Of a stretch of 64,000 nt of DNA, positions 1 to 8,803 are shown piece after piece. The notes beneath the pieces were generated by a model that was given only the letters and a program-made list of their open reading frames with translations, had not been told where the DNA came from and did no database searches. A program made the position numbers and the translations under genes. The number at the start of each line of letters is the position of its first letter. Within the stretch, counting starts at the first letter, position 1. The DNA is from Eubacterium sp. AF36-5BH (GTDB lineage Bacteria; Bacillota; Clostridia; Lachnospirales; Lachnospiraceae), in assembly GCF_003460505.1 (NCBI RefSeq), contig NZ_QTVG01000002.1, positions 210,174-274,173 of the forward strand, read 5' to 3'.

Positions 1-432
1 AAATCAAGAGCAATGGCAGGAATGAGAATAGGCTATGCAATTGGAAATGAAGCTTTAATAAGTGCAATGAAAGCTGTTAAATTCTCTTACAATTCATATA
101 CAATGAACATGCCAAGCATTGTTGCCGGTGTGGCTGCAATTAAGGATGATAAATATTTTAAGGAAATTGTAGGTAAGATTATAAAAACAAGAGAAAATGC
201 CAAGGAAAAATTAGCAGATTTGGGCTTTGAATTTGCTGACTCTCAGGCGAATTTTATATTTGCAAAGCATAAAAATGTTAGTGCAAAAACAATTTTTGAA
301 AAATTAAAAGAAAAGAAAATATATGTGAGATATTTTAATAAACCACGTATAGATAATTATCTTAGAATAACTATTGGAACTGATGACGAGATGGACAGGC
401 TTTTTAAGGCGTTAGAAGAAATAGTTAAATAA
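1..432 (+). CDS. hisC: Histidinol-phosphate aminotransferase, C-terminal part (5' end outside window)
   Basis: This is the last 143 residues of a fold-type I PLP aminotransferase, open at the left edge of the window. It should interconvert histidinol phosphate and imidazole-acetol phosphate in histidine synthesis, in the cytoplasm. The window opens on KSRAMAGMRIGYAIG. In this family that is the end of the SK-S-x-x-x-AGMRIG motif, so the very first lysine is probably the Schiff-base lysine and the arginine of GMRIG the phosphate-binding one. The C-terminal motif RYF..P.....LRITIGTDDEMD also fits HisC. The first in-frame ATG at 13 is internal, not a start. A related aromatic aminotransferase cannot be excluded from the C-terminal half alone. 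mntP follows 21 bases downstream. Confidence 0.85.
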   Translation, partial: KSRAMAGMRIGYAIGNEALISAMKAVKFSYNSYTMNMPSIVAGVAAIKDDKYFKEIVGKIIKTRENAKEKLADLGFEFADSQANFIFAKHKNVSAKTIFEKLKEKKIYVRYFNKPRIDNYLRITIGTDDEMDRLFKALEEIVK

Positions 433-453
433 AAAATATATTCAGGAGAAGTT

Positions 454-1026
454 ATGGGAGTTATTGATATCTTATTTATTGGAATAGGACTTTCCATGGA
501 TGCCTTTGCAGTGTCTATATGTAAAGGACTTAAAATGAAAGTTGTAGACCTAAAACAGTGCCTGATGATTGCTTGGTTTTTTGGAATATTTCAGGCTATT
601 ATGCCCACCATTGGTTATGTGTTAAGTTCAAAGTTTGTTGAATACATTAATGCGTATAGTCATTGGGTAACATTTGTACTTTTAACAATTATCGGTGCAA
701 ACATGATAAGAGAATCAGTGGGAAATGAAGAAGAGGAAACTGATGGAAAACAGGTTGTAGGAATTAAGGAACTTTTTGGACTGGCTATTGCAACAAGCAT
801 TGATGCGTTGGCAGTTGGAATAACATTTGGTACAATGGGAAGTCAACTTCACTTATCCATTTGGCTGTCAGTTACATTAATAGGAATTACAACTTTTATT
901 ATTTCAATAATAGGAGTTTTTATTGGAAACATATTTGGTTCCAAATACAAAACCAAAGCTGAAATAGTAGGTGGTATAATTTTGATTCTTATAGGAGTTA
1001 AGGTTGTATTAGAACATTATTTATAA
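454..1026 (+). CDS. mntP: Putative manganese efflux pump MntP
   Basis: A 190-residue integral membrane protein with about six hydrophobic segments, the usual size for MntP (formerly DUF204/UPF0059). Two internal repeats carry the family's conserved aspartates: GLSMDAFAVSICKG near residue 13 and ATSIDALAVGITF near residue 111. Family members export Mn(II) and protect against manganese excess. The gene follows hisC by 21 bases with an AGGAG ribosome site, so it is probably co-transcribed. I see no yybP-ykoY manganese riboswitch in front of it, which is a common regulator of this family elsewhere. Confidence 0.9.
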   Translation: MGVIDILFIGIGLSMDAFAVSICKGLKMKVVDLKQCLMIAWFFGIFQAIMPTIGYVLSSKFVEYINAYSHWVTFVLLTIIGANMIRESVGNEEEETDGKQVVGIKELFGLAIATSIDALAVGITFGTMGSQLHLSIWLSVTLIGITTFIISIIGVFIGNIFGSKYKTKAEIVGGIILILIGVKVVLEHYL

Positions 1027-1046
1027 AACACAATTAAGGAGGAAAT

Positions 1047-1247
1047 ATGCCGTACACAGAAGCAAGTAAAAGAGCAACTCTTAAATACATGAAGAAATTA
1101 AAGAGAATACCTCTTGATATGCAAATACCCCAGTATAGTCGACTTAAGGCATATTGCGACCATAAAGGTAAGCCGGTAAATACTGTAATTAAGGAAATTA
1201 TTTTTGAAAAAATAGATTCTGAAATGGGTGAAGACTGGAAAAATTAA
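1047..1247 (+). CDS. Small ribbon-helix-helix (Arc/CopG-like) protein
   Basis: A 66-residue basic protein. The core from about residue 22 to 55 (RIPLDMQIPQYSRLKAYCDH, then KGKPVNTVIKEIIF) has the strand-helix-helix pattern of Arc/CopG DNA-binding proteins: a short beta strand with alternating residues, then two amphipathic helices. Similar small proteins occur on Firmicutes chromosomes, plasmids and phages as repressors or antitoxins. No toxin partner lies next to it: clpB follows after a terminator. It starts 20 bases after mntP with an AAGGAGG site, so it probably belongs to the same transcript. Function unknown; assignment to the fold is inference from pattern. Confidence 0.6.
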   Translation: MPYTEASKRATLKYMKKLKRIPLDMQIPQYSRLKAYCDHKGKPVNTVIKEIIFEKIDSEMGEDWKN

Positions 1248-1266
1248 ATAAATAGCATAAGTTAAG

Positions 1267-1301
1267 AATGTCTGAATACTAAGTGTGTTCAGACATTTTT
1301 G
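1267..1301 (+). terminator. Intrinsic terminator after the mntP transcript
   Basis: Perfect 10-bp stem AATGTCTGAA / TTCAGACATT (1267-1276 and 1288-1297) with an 11-base loop, running into a T-tract. It closes the hisC-mntP-RHH group before clpB. Confidence 0.8.
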
Positions 1302-1460
1302 CATAACAAAAAAGTAACAAAATATTAAATTTATGAATAATGATTTATAAAAAATAAGTTGTATATTAATAAATAGTTCAAGAAATGGACTATAATAAGT
1401 ATGGAATGCCACTGACCAAAGGGAGGAGACATTTTATAATTATATGAGGAGGTAGGTTGT

Positions 1461-4037
1461 ATGAACATAAGTAAGTTTACACAAAAATCAATTGAGGCCA
1501 TACAGAATACTGAAAAGATAGCAAACCAGTATGGCAATCAGGAAATTGATCAGGAACATTTAATATATGCGTTGATTAATTTAGAAGACAGTTTAATACT
1601 TAAACTTATTGAAAAAATGGAAATTCAGCCTGAACACTTTAAAAATAGAATTGAGCAGGCGATTGAAAAACGTACAAAAGTTCAAGGTGGAAACATGTAC
1701 ATGAGTCAGGCTTTAAATGATGTATTGATTAATGCAGAAGATGAAGCAAAAAGAATGGGTGATGAATATGTTTCAGTTGAACATTTATTCTTAATGCTTA
1801 TTAAGAAACCAAACAAAGAAGTTAAGGAAATTTTTAGAGAATATGGAATTACAAGAGAGAGATTCTTAGGTGTTTTGGAACAGATAAGAGGTAATGTAAG
1901 AGTTACATCGGATAATCCTGAAGGCACATACGATGCTTTATCAAAGTATGGCGAGGATTTAGTTGAAAAAGCAAGAAATCAGAAACTTGATCCTGTAATT
2001 GGACGTGATTCTGAAATAAGAAATGTAATCAGAATTCTTTCAAGAAAAACAAAGAACAATCCTGTACTTATTGGTGAACCCGGTGTTGGTAAAACAGCAG
2101 CAGTTGAAGGTTTGGCACAGCGAATTGTTAAAGGTGATGTTCCTGACGGCTTAAAGGACAAAAAGATTTTTGCTCTTGATTTGGGTGCCTTAGTTGCAGG
2201 TGCAAAGTATAGAGGTGAGTTTGAGGAAAGATTAAAAGCTGTACTTGAAGATGTAAAAAATAGTGAAGGAGAAATCATTTTATTTATTGATGAACTTCAC
2301 ACAATAGTAGGAGCAGGAAAAACTGATGGTGCAATGGACGCAGGCAATATGTTAAAACCTATGCTTGCAAGAGGTGAGTTGCATTGTATTGGAGCAACAA
2401 CGTTAGATGAATATCGTCAGTATATTGAAAAAGATAAAGCTTTGGAAAGACGTTTCCAACCTGTTATGGTTAATGAACCAACAGTTGAAGACACAATTTC
2501 AATTCTTCGTGGATTAAAAGAAAGATATGAAGTTTTCCATGGTGTAAAAATTACTGATGGTGCCTTAGTTAGTGCAGCAACTTTATCTGACAGATACATT
2601 ACGGATAGATTTTTACCTGATAAGGCAATTGACTTAGTAGACGAGGCGTGTGCCCTTATTAAAACTGAGATGGATTCAATGCCAACAGAAGTTGATGAAT
2701 TGCGACGCAAAGTAATGCAGTTAGAAATTGAGGAAGCTGCTCTTAAAAAAGAAACTGATAATCTAAGCAAAGAAAGATTAGAAGAACTTCAAAAAGAACT
2801 TGCAGAGTTAAGAGATGACTTTAATAACAAAAAGGCAAAATGGGAAAATGAGAAAAACTCTGTAAACAGATTGCAGGAGTTAAGAGAAAAAGTCGAATCA
2901 GTTAAAAAAGAGATTGAGATGGCTCAAAACGAATATAATTTGGATAAGGCAGCTCAGTTACAATACGGTACTTTACCTGAACTTCAGAAGCAGTTAGAAG
3001 AAGAGGAAGCAAATGTTAAAAATAAAGATTTGTCACTTGTAAGGGAAAGTGTAACTGATGAAGAGATTTCAAGAATTATTTCCCGTTGGACAGGCATACC
3101 TGTTGCAAAATTAACAGAGACAGAACGAAATAAAACATTACATCTTGACGAACAGCTTCACAAGAGAGTTATAGGTCAGGACGAGGCTGTAACAAAAATT
3201 ACAGAGGCAATTATACGTTCTAAGGCAGGAATTAAAGATCCAACAAAACCAATTGGTTCATTTTTATTCCTTGGACCTACTGGTGTTGGTAAAACAGAGC
3301 TTGCAAAAGCATTGGCTGAGAACATGTTTGATGATGAAAGTAATATTGTCAGAATAGATATGAGTGAATATATGGAGAAATACAGTGTGTCAAGATTAAT
3401 AGGAGCGCCTCCGGGATATGTTGGATACGATGAAGGTGGTCAGTTGACAGAAGCTGTTAGAAGAAAACCATATTCAGTTGTATTGTTTGATGAGGTTGAA
3501 AAAGCACATCCTGATGTATTTAATGTACTTTTGCAGGTTTTAGACGATGGTCGTATTACAGACTCACAGGGTAGAACTGTAGATTTCAAAAATACAATTT
3601 TAATAATGACTTCTAACATTGGTTCGCCATATTTGCTTGATGGTATTGATGATCAGGGGAATATCAAAGAAGAAAATCAGGAACTTGTAATGAATGATTT
3701 GAGAGGTCATTTCAGACCTGAATTCTTAAATAGACTAGATGAAATAGTGATGTTTAAACCGCTTACAAGGGAGAATATTGGTGGAATTGTTGATTTGATT
3801 ATTAATAATTTAAATGAACGTTTAGCTGATAAAGAATTAAAGATTAGCCTGACACCGGAAGCTAAAAAGTACGTTGCTGATAACGGATATGATCCGGTAT
3901 ACGGAGCAAGACCTTTAAAGAGATATTTACAGAAGAATGTTGAAACATTAGCAGCAAAAGTAATCCTTGAAGGAAAAGTAAGCCTTGGAGATACAATTGT
4001 ATTTGACGTGGAAGGTGATAAATTAGTAGTTAAATAA
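1461..4037 (+). CDS. clpB: ClpB disaggregase (Hsp100 AAA+ chaperone)
   Basis: 858 residues, the normal ClpB length. Order: Clp N-terminal repeats (about 1-145); AAA1 with Walker A GEPGVGKT near 205 and Walker B ILFIDELH; a long middle coiled coil (about 410-525) rich in K, E and L; AAA2 with Walker A GPTGVGKT near 605 and the GAPPGYVGY pore-2 loop; small C-terminal D2 domain. The long middle domain and absence of a ClpP-docking loop distinguish it from ClpC and ClpA. ClpB works with DnaK to resolubilise aggregated protein in the cytosol. Start: ATG 1461 with GAGGAGG 8 bases upstream. I found no CIRCE element and no paired CtsR heptads upstream. Confidence 0.95.
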   Translation: MNISKFTQKSIEAIQNTEKIANQYGNQEIDQEHLIYALINLEDSLILKLIEKMEIQPEHFKNRIEQAIEKRTKVQGGNMYMSQALNDVLINAEDEAKRMGDEYVSVEHLFLMLIKKPNKEVKEIFREYGITRERFLGVLEQIRGNVRVTSDNPEGTYDALSKYGEDLVEKARNQKLDPVIGRDSEIRNVIRILSRKTKNNPVLIGEPGVGKTAAVEGLAQRIVKGDVPDGLKDKKIFALDLGALVAGAKYRGEFEERLKAVLEDVKNSEGEIILFIDELHTIVGAGKTDGAMDAGNMLKPMLARGELHCIGATTLDEYRQYIEKDKALERRFQPVMVNEPTVEDTISILRGLKERYEVFHGVKITDGALVSAATLSDRYITDRFLPDKAIDLVDEACALIKTEMDSMPTEVDELRRKVMQLEIEEAALKKETDNLSKERLEELQKELAELRDDFNNKKAKWENEKNSVNRLQELREKVESVKKEIEMAQNEYNLDKAAQLQYGTLPELQKQLEEEEANVKNKDLSLVRESVTDEEISRIISRWTGIPVAKLTETERNKTLHLDEQLHKRVIGQDEAVTKITEAIIRSKAGIKDPTKPIGSFLFLGPTGVGKTELAKALAENMFDDESNIVRIDMSEYMEKYSVSRLIGAPPGYVGYDEGGQLTEAVRRKPYSVVLFDEVEKAHPDVFNVLLQVLDDGRITDSQGRTVDFKNTILIMTSNIGSPYLLDGIDDQGNIKEENQELVMNDLRGHFRPEFLNRLDEIVMFKPLTRENIGGIVDLIINNLNERLADKELKISLTPEAKKYVADNGYDPVYGARPLKRYLQKNVETLAAKVILEGKVSLGDTIVFDVEGDKLVVK

Positions 4038-4056
4038 AACAATTGAGAATCAGATT

Positions 4057-4114
4057 AAAGAGAAACATTTCTAATATTGCTGAAATAATGCAATAGGAGT
4101 GTTTCTCTTTTTTT
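4057..4114 (+). terminator. Terminator of clpB
   Basis: Stem AAAGAGAAACA / TGTTTCTCTTT (4057-4067 and 4100-4110) with a smaller inner stem ATTGC / GCAAT (4076-4080 and 4090-4094), followed by a T-run to 4114. Confidence 0.8.
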
Positions 4115-4269
4115 ATATAATAAGAAATTACTTTGGAATTTCTTATTATATAAAAAATGTTCCACTAGGGAGGCACCCTGATGCAAAAAGAAAATAGTTG
4201 TATGACAACAAGCACTCGGTTCGTAGAATTTCGTAAGCGATATTCTTTCTTGCGTAATAAGAAAATATG
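4109..4269 (+). ncRNA. Structured intergenic element, copy A (unknown class)
   Basis: A 21-bp perfect hairpin (4109-4129 with 4137-4157) ends one base before a core opening GTTCCACTAGGGAGGCAC. In the core: stem 4197-4201/4205-4209; flanking pairs TGC/GCA (4182-4184, 4212-4214); stem AGAAT-T-TC / GA-T-ATTCT (4225-4232, 4239-4246). The right flank 4255-4264 repeats the left arm, so the middle strand (4139-4148) can pair either way. A second copy with the same core and different but still complementary arms lies at 53457-53628. It lies between the clpB terminator and the arsR promoter, so it is unlikely to be an arsR leader. I cannot match it to a riboswitch or ribozyme class I know. Confidence 0.6.
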
Positions 4270-4271
4270 TA

Positions 4272-4300
4272 TTGACAGATAGAATACAAATATGTATTAT
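4272..4300 (+). promoter_or_regulatory. Promoter of arsR-cadA
   Basis: TTGACA (4272-4277), a 17-base spacer, TATTAT (4295-4300): a near-perfect housekeeping sigma promoter. It lies after the structured element at 4109-4269, so arsR has its own start of transcription. Confidence 0.85.
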
Positions 4301-4331
4301 AAACATATGAACAATCATTCATATGTTTATA
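4298..4331 (+). promoter_or_regulatory. ArsR/CadC-type operator
   Basis: A perfect 14-bp inverted repeat TATAAACATATGAA / TTCATATGTTTATA (4298-4311 and 4318-4331) around CAATCA. ATATGAA-N-TTCATAT is the known operator form of SmtB/CzrA/CadC repressors. It overlaps the -10 and start region, so the encoded ArsR-family protein should repress its own operon until metal binds. Confidence 0.85.
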
Positions 4332-4347
4332 GAAGGAAGGAGGATAT

Positions 4348-4731
4348 ATGAAAAAAGAAGACAAATTAGATGCCGAAGTAAAAGATGAAATAGAACATTG
4401 TTGTAATAAGAAACATGCAGAAGATATAGAACATTTAGATCACAATATGCCTGACGAAGGAACTTTATGTGACTTGGCGGAATTTTTCAAGGTGTTTGCA
4501 GATTCAACAAGAATTAAAATCCTATACGCATTATCTAACAAGGAATTATGTGTGTGTGATTTGTGGCAGGGATTGGGACTTACTCAATCGGCTGTATCTC
4601 ATCAGCTAAGAATTTTAAAGCAGATGAGATTGGTTAAGTACAGAAAAGAAGGAAAGACTATATATTACTCATTAGATGACGACCATATCCAATCAATTTT
4701 AAATGGTGGATTAGAGCATGTAATGGAATAG
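4348..4731 (+). CDS. ArsR/SmtB-family metal-sensing repressor (CadC/CzrA-like)
   Basis: A 127-residue winged-helix repressor. HTH: LCVCDLWQGLGLTQSAVSHQ near residues 69-90. Two kinds of metal site are visible. An alpha3N-type site is suggested by N-terminal HCC plus the CVC of ELCVCDL. An alpha5-type site is suggested by DDDH....GGLEHVME at the C-terminus, like the DxH/HxxE pattern of CzrA and SmtB. The family releases DNA on binding Cd, Pb or Zn. A 14-bp dyad operator sits over its promoter and a Zn/Cd-type ATPase follows, so its target operon is clear. Start ATG 4348 has an AAGGAGG site. Confidence 0.9.
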   Translation: MKKEDKLDAEVKDEIEHCCNKKHAEDIEHLDHNMPDEGTLCDLAEFFKVFADSTRIKILYALSNKELCVCDLWQGLGLTQSAVSHQLRILKQMRLVKYRKEGKTIYYSLDDDHIQSILNGGLEHVME

Positions 4732-4747
4732 TTATTCTTAAAAAATA

Positions 4748-4816
4748 CCACTGCCCAAATGGAGGGCAATATGTATTATTTTAGGAGGAAACAAAATGAA
4801 CGAAGTTTATTTTTAG
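4748..4816 (+). promoter_or_regulatory. Leader region of cadA with nested ribosome sites
   Basis: Between arsR and the chosen cadA start are a small stem TGCCC/GGGCA (4752-4756, 4764-4768 approximately), a GGAGG with ATG 4771, and an AGGAGG with ATG 4796 opening a six-residue ORF (MNEVYF, stop at 4814). ATG 4771 is in frame with cadA and would add 38 residues. The motif CCACTGNCCAAANGGAGG (4748-4765) also occurs upstream of clpB at 1409-1426. Confidence 0.4.
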
Positions 4817-4884
4817 AATGTTTTCGAGGAAATGCCTATAATCAAAGGAAAGGAACAATACATATAATAGTAGGAGGAAAAGAG

Positions 4885-6960
4885 ATGAGATTGCAGGAAA
4901 ATATAAAAAACAGAAAAATGATGCATCATGACGATACTGCAGGACATGGACATAATCATGAACATCATCACGACCACGATGACTGCTGTTGCGGACATGA
5001 ACATGGACACAGTCATGGACATGGATGTGATTGCTGTGAAGATGGTGTAGAAATTGAAAAAAATAAAACAATAGCGGGAGTTGCAGTATTCCTTGTGGCT
5101 TTTGTGGTTTTCCATATACCGGGACTATTTAAGTCATTTAGTGATACAACAATGGAAAATATTGAATTAATAGTATTTTTACTTATTTATTTGGTTACAG
5201 CAAAGGACATTGTTCTAAACGCCATTAAGAACTTATTTAAGGGCAAGGCATTAGATGAACAGTTCCTTATGTCAGTTGCAAGTTTAGGTGCATTTATTGT
5301 TGGCGAATATCCTGAAGCCTGTGCCGTTATGTTATTTTACATGGTTGGTGAATTGTTCCAGGATTATGCAGTAGATAAGTCAAGAGATTCTATTACAGAA
5401 TTAATGGATATCAGACCTGATTATGCAAACATCTTAAAGAAAGATGGAACTATTGAAAAGGTTGATCCTAACAAGGTAAAAGTAGGAGATACAATTATTG
5501 TAAAACCTGGTGAAAAGGTTCCTCTTGATGGTGTAATTATTGAAGGTCAGGGAACACTTGATACATCAAGTCTTACAGGAGAAAGCCTACCAAGAGAAGT
5601 AGGATTACAGGAAGATGTTATTAGTGGTTCAATAAGCGTAAGCGGTGTTCTTACAATCAAGGTTACTAAGGCATTTGGAGAATCAACAGTTTCAAAGATT
5701 CTTGAATTAGTAGAAAATGCAAGTAGCAAAAAGGCAAAAACAGAAAGATTTATAACAAGATTTGCAAAGATTTATACACCAATCGTTGTTGGTTTAGCAG
5801 TTGTGTTGGCAATTGCACCACCACTTATAATGGCAACAACAGGTTCAAACATTACTGATTTCTACGGTGTATGGAGCCCATGGATTTACAGAGCACTTAC
5901 ATTCTTAGTAGTTTCATGTCCTTGTGCGTTGGTTATTTCAGTTCCACTTAGTTTCTTTGCAGGAATTGGAGCCGCTTCAACAAAAGGTGTTTTAGTTAAG
6001 GGAAGCAACTATTTAGAGTTAATCTCAAAATGTGACACTGTAGTATTTGATAAGACAGGTACATTAACAAAGGGTGTTTTCAAAGTAAGTAAGATTAATG
6101 CCAATGTAGATGAAAAGAAATTTCTTGAAATGGCAGTTGTTGCTGAAATGTATTCTAATCATCCAATTGCAAAATCATTAAAGGATGAATTAATTAAGAA
6201 AGACAAGAGTGTATTTGACGGCATTCAGGCAAGACAGAAAGACATTAAGATTGAAGAAATTCATGGTAGAGGAATTAAGGCAGAATTAGACGGTAGTGAA
6301 ATTTTAGCCGGCAATGGCAAATTGTTGGATATGTTCAAGATTCCTTATGAAAAAACCGGAGAAATAGGAACTATTGTTTATGTTGCTGTTGATAACCAGT
6401 ATTTAGGATATGCCGTAATAGAAGATATAGTAAAAGAAACATCATTAGAAACAATTAAGCAGTTAAAGTCATTAGGTGTGAAAAACACTGTTATGCTTAC
6501 AGGTGACAGAAAAGAAATTGCTGAAAAAATAGCAAAGGAATTAAATCTCGACAGTGTTTATTCAGAATTACTTCCTGAAGATAAGGTAAGACATGTTGAG
6601 GAACTTCTTAAAACAAGTGGAGTTTTAGCGTTTGTTGGTGATGGTGTAAATGATGCTCCTGTACTTGCAAGAGCTGATATCGGTATTGCCATGGGCGCAA
6701 TGGGAAGTGACGCGGCAATTGAAGCAGCAGACATTGTTTTGATGGATGATAATCCTAAAAATATTGGCAAAGCAATTAAGATTGGTCGTAAGACAATGGG
6801 CATTGCTAAACAGAACATTATATTTGCTTTAGCTGTTAAAGTTTTAGTATTAATACTTGCAGCAGTTGGTATTGCATCAATGTGGGCAGCTGTTTTCGCA
6901 GATGTTGGTGTATGCGTAGTTGCTATTTTAAATGCAATGAGAGCAGGAAAATTAAAATAG
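4885..6960 (+). CDS. cadA: P1B-type Zn/Cd/Pb-exporting ATPase
   Basis: 691 residues. The N-terminus (about 12-52) is packed with His and Cys (HGHNHEHHHDHDDCCCGHEH) and has no classical CxxC HMA domain. Then come membrane segments, the actuator motif TGES, the CPC metal motif (SCPCALVIS), DKTGTLTKG phosphorylation site, HP motif (SNHPIAKS), GDGVNDAP hinge, and a late DVG in the last membrane segment. CPC plus the late DxG is the pattern of the P1B-2 Zn/Cd/Pb group. It exports toxic divalent metal across the cell membrane. Start ATG 4885 is preferred because of GGAGGA at 4873; in-frame ATGs at 4759 and 4771 give a longer, less plausible N-terminus. The arsR gene upstream is its likely regulator. 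Confidence 0.9.
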   Translation: MRLQENIKNRKMMHHDDTAGHGHNHEHHHDHDDCCCGHEHGHSHGHGCDCCEDGVEIEKNKTIAGVAVFLVAFVVFHIPGLFKSFSDTTMENIELIVFLLIYLVTAKDIVLNAIKNLFKGKALDEQFLMSVASLGAFIVGEYPEACAVMLFYMVGELFQDYAVDKSRDSITELMDIRPDYANILKKDGTIEKVDPNKVKVGDTIIVKPGEKVPLDGVIIEGQGTLDTSSLTGESLPREVGLQEDVISGSISVSGVLTIKVTKAFGESTVSKILELVENASSKKAKTERFITRFAKIYTPIVVGLAVVLAIAPPLIMATTGSNITDFYGVWSPWIYRALTFLVVSCPCALVISVPLSFFAGIGAASTKGVLVKGSNYLELISKCDTVVFDKTGTLTKGVFKVSKINANVDEKKFLEMAVVAEMYSNHPIAKSLKDELIKKDKSVFDGIQARQKDIKIEEIHGRGIKAELDGSEILAGNGKLLDMFKIPYEKTGEIGTIVYVAVDNQYLGYAVIEDIVKETSLETIKQLKSLGVKNTVMLTGDRKEIAEKIAKELNLDSVYSELLPEDKVRHVEELLKTSGVLAFVGDGVNDAPVLARADIGIAMGAMGSDAAIEAADIVLMDDNPKNIGKAIKIGRKTMGIAKQNIIFALAVKVLVLILAAVGIASMWAAVFADVGVCVVAILNAMRAGKLK

Positions 6961-7021
6961 AAAAACATATTCTGTAAGAAATGTTCATAAGATAAATAAT
7001 AATATGTACAGAAGGTTTTTT

Positions 7022-7786
7022 ATGAAAAAAGTATATGTATTAGTAATTTTTGCATTAGTTGTGCTAAATGTTTTTCTTTGGGGCGTTTTGGTCATTAATA
7101 ATCTAAATGAAAAAAACAACAGGCTTAATGAAACTACAACTTATAAAAAACAACCAAAAGTTAAAAACAATGGTATCAAAAAAACAGATTCAAAAATATC
7201 GAAACCAAAAGTAGCAATTACTTTTGATGATGGACCAAGCACAGTTTACACAAAAATACTTTTAGATGGTTTAAAAGAACGTGGCGTTAAAGCTACGTTC
7301 TTTTTGACTGGTCAGGAAATACAATACAGCAAAGCAGTTGTTAAAAGAATGGCAAAAGAAGGGCATATAATTGGTAATCACACCTATTCCCATATTGATT
7401 TGAAAAAGGTAAACTATGCTCAGGGAAAAGATGAAATAGAAAAAACAAATGACATTATTAAGGATTTAACAGGAAAAAAGCCGGAATATATAAGACCACC
7501 TTACGGAGACTGGGACAAAAGGCTAATGAATGAAACAGATATGTCAATTGTGTTATGGAGTGTGGATCCTGAAGACTGGAAAGACCAAAATGCCAATATA
7601 GTTGCCAACAGAGTGATTAAAAACACCTCCGATGGTGACGTGATTTTGCTACATGATATTTTTAAAACTTCAGTGGATGCAGCGTTTATTATAATTGATG
7701 ATCTACGGGAAAAGGGCTATGAATTTGTTACAATAGATAAAATAGACAGTGTAAAAGTAATAAAAAATAAGAACATTAACAAATAA
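7022..7786 (+). CDS. Polysaccharide deacetylase (NodB/CE4 family), membrane-anchored
   Basis: 254 residues: a single N-terminal hydrophobic segment (about 4-26, signal anchor), a K/N/T-rich linker, then a NodB domain (about 67-240). Catalytic motifs are present: ITFDDGPS (motif 1), GNHTYSH (metal-binding HxxxH-type motif 2), RPPYGDWD (motif 3) and VILLHD (motif 5). The family removes N-acetyl groups from peptidoglycan or other surface glycans outside the cell. Start ATG 7022 has AGAAGG upstream; the ATG at 7004 lacks a site. The substrate cannot be told from sequence. It stands alone behind cadA. Confidence 0.9.
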   Translation: MKKVYVLVIFALVVLNVFLWGVLVINNLNEKNNRLNETTTYKKQPKVKNNGIKKTDSKISKPKVAITFDDGPSTVYTKILLDGLKERGVKATFFLTGQEIQYSKAVVKRMAKEGHIIGNHTYSHIDLKKVNYAQGKDEIEKTNDIIKDLTGKKPEYIRPPYGDWDKRLMNETDMSIVLWSVDPEDWKDQNANIVANRVIKNTSDGDVILLHDIFKTSVDAAFIIIDDLREKGYEFVTIDKIDSVKVIKNKNINK

Positions 7787-7790
7787 AATA

Positions 7791-7819
7791 TTGTTAAAAA
7801 CATACACGGATGTTATACT
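7791..7819 (+). promoter_or_regulatory. Promoter for the 7856 membrane gene
   Basis: TTGTTA (7791-7796), 17-base spacer, TATACT (7814-7819), 37 bases ahead of the start codon. Confidence 0.6.
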
Positions 7820-7855
7820 GTCATAGATGTAAAAAAAATAAGAAAAGAGGATAGT

Positions 7856-8329
7856 ATGATCAAGTATTTAACAATTTTTTTAATATCAATGGTACCTATT
7901 GTTGAGTTGAGAGGGGCACTACCATACGCAGCAGTATTCGGTTTGCCAATGCTTCCATCTTACATAATCTGTGTAATAGGGAACATGCTTCCGGTACCAT
8001 TTATTTTCTTTTTTGCAAGAAAGGTATTAATATGGGGGGCTGATAAGAAGTTTATAGGAAAGTTTTTCACATGGTGTCTTGATAAAGGAGAACGTGGTGG
8101 AGAGAAATTAAAGTCAAAAGCAGGAAAAGGTTTATATGTGGCATTACTTCTTTTTGTAGGAATTCCACTTCCGGGAACAGGCGCCTGGACAGGAACATTA
8201 GCCGCAAGCTTTTTAGACATGGACTTTAAGAAAAGTGTTGTTGCATGCATGGGAGGCGTATTACTTGCAGGTGTAATAATGGGAACATTAAGTGCATTGG
8301 GAGTAACAGCTTTTTCAGTAGCATTTTAA
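7856..8329 (+). CDS. Small multidrug-export family membrane protein (COG2426-like)
   Basis: 157 residues, four to five hydrophobic segments. It matches the pattern of the Sm_multidrug_ex family: VPIVELRGALPYAAVFGLP near the N-terminus, LPVPFIFFFARKV, and GIPLPGTGAWTGTLAA in the middle. The family name comes from an early prediction; the transported substrate is not established. Start ATG 7856 follows a GAGGATAG site and its own promoter. The ELRG and PLPGTGAW motifs are the reason for the call. Confidence 0.75.
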   Translation: MIKYLTIFLISMVPIVELRGALPYAAVFGLPMLPSYIICVIGNMLPVPFIFFFARKVLIWGADKKFIGKFFTWCLDKGERGGEKLKSKAGKGLYVALLLFVGIPLPGTGAWTGTLAASFLDMDFKKSVVACMGGVLLAGVIMGTLSALGVTAFSVAF

Positions 8330-8389
8330 CGTAAGAATAGAGATTACAACAATGTTTGAAGTTTTCAAACGTGGAAATTGGAGTAAATA

Positions 8390-8785
8390 ATGAGCAAAAA
8401 ACAAATGAATTATGATTATATGTATAAGGGCAAAAAGAACGGTTCCCCAATGAGAACAGGTTATGAAAAATATACACCTGGAATTGTTGGGAAAATCGCT
8501 CTTGGAATTACAGTTCCTTCAGCATTAATTGCCTTAATATCTGTTTTAATAGCAGCTTTTGGAATGATACAGGCAATAGTAGTTACATTCTTTACTTTTA
8601 TTATTGCTTTCGTAGGAAGTGTTGTTATTGCCATAGATATTGTCAGATTTAACAGACAGCAGAAGAAAGTAACAGACAAAAGGGAAGGCCCAAAGGAAAT
8701 GGATATTATGAGAATAGTTCATTTGCTTATTGGTGTTGCCGCTGGTGTTATTATAGGTTATTTAATCTGGGGTGTTAAACATTAA
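8390..8785 (+). CDS. Unknown membrane protein, three predicted segments
   Basis: 131 residues not recognised. A polar basic N-terminus (about 1-33) rich in K, Y and G is followed by two hydrophobic stretches (about 36-80), a basic cytoplasmic loop (RFNRQQKKVTDKREGPKE), and a final hydrophobic segment (about 106-128). Positive charges on the loop suggest it is inside the cell. A perfect 7-bp hairpin (8354-8360/8364-8370) lies just upstream. The start codon has a weak GGAG. It is followed 18 bases later by the DUF4250 gene, so the two are probably co-transcribed. Confidence 0.65.
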   Translation: MSKKQMNYDYMYKGKKNGSPMRTGYEKYTPGIVGKIALGITVPSALIALISVLIAAFGMIQAIVVTFFTFIIAFVGSVVIAIDIVRFNRQQKKVTDKREGPKEMDIMRIVHLLIGVAAGVIIGYLIWGVKH

Positions 8786-8803
8786 TTATATGGAGGAAAT
8801 ATA

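Noticed and set aside
1302..1460. CIRCE or CtsR operator before clpB
   Set aside because: No TTAGCACTC/GAGTGCTAA dyad and no paired GGTCAAA heptads.
4158..4248. Reading the GTTCCACTAGGG core as a TPP or guanidine-I (ykkC) riboswitch
   Set aside because: It lacks CTGAGA, the ACCTGAT/GTAATGCCAGCG part of TPP, and the ACGR elements of ykkC; only CTAGGG is shared.
4759..4884. Longer CadA start at 4759 or 4771
   Set aside because: The added residues look unlike the family and ATG 4885 has a better ribosome site; the leader is reported separately.
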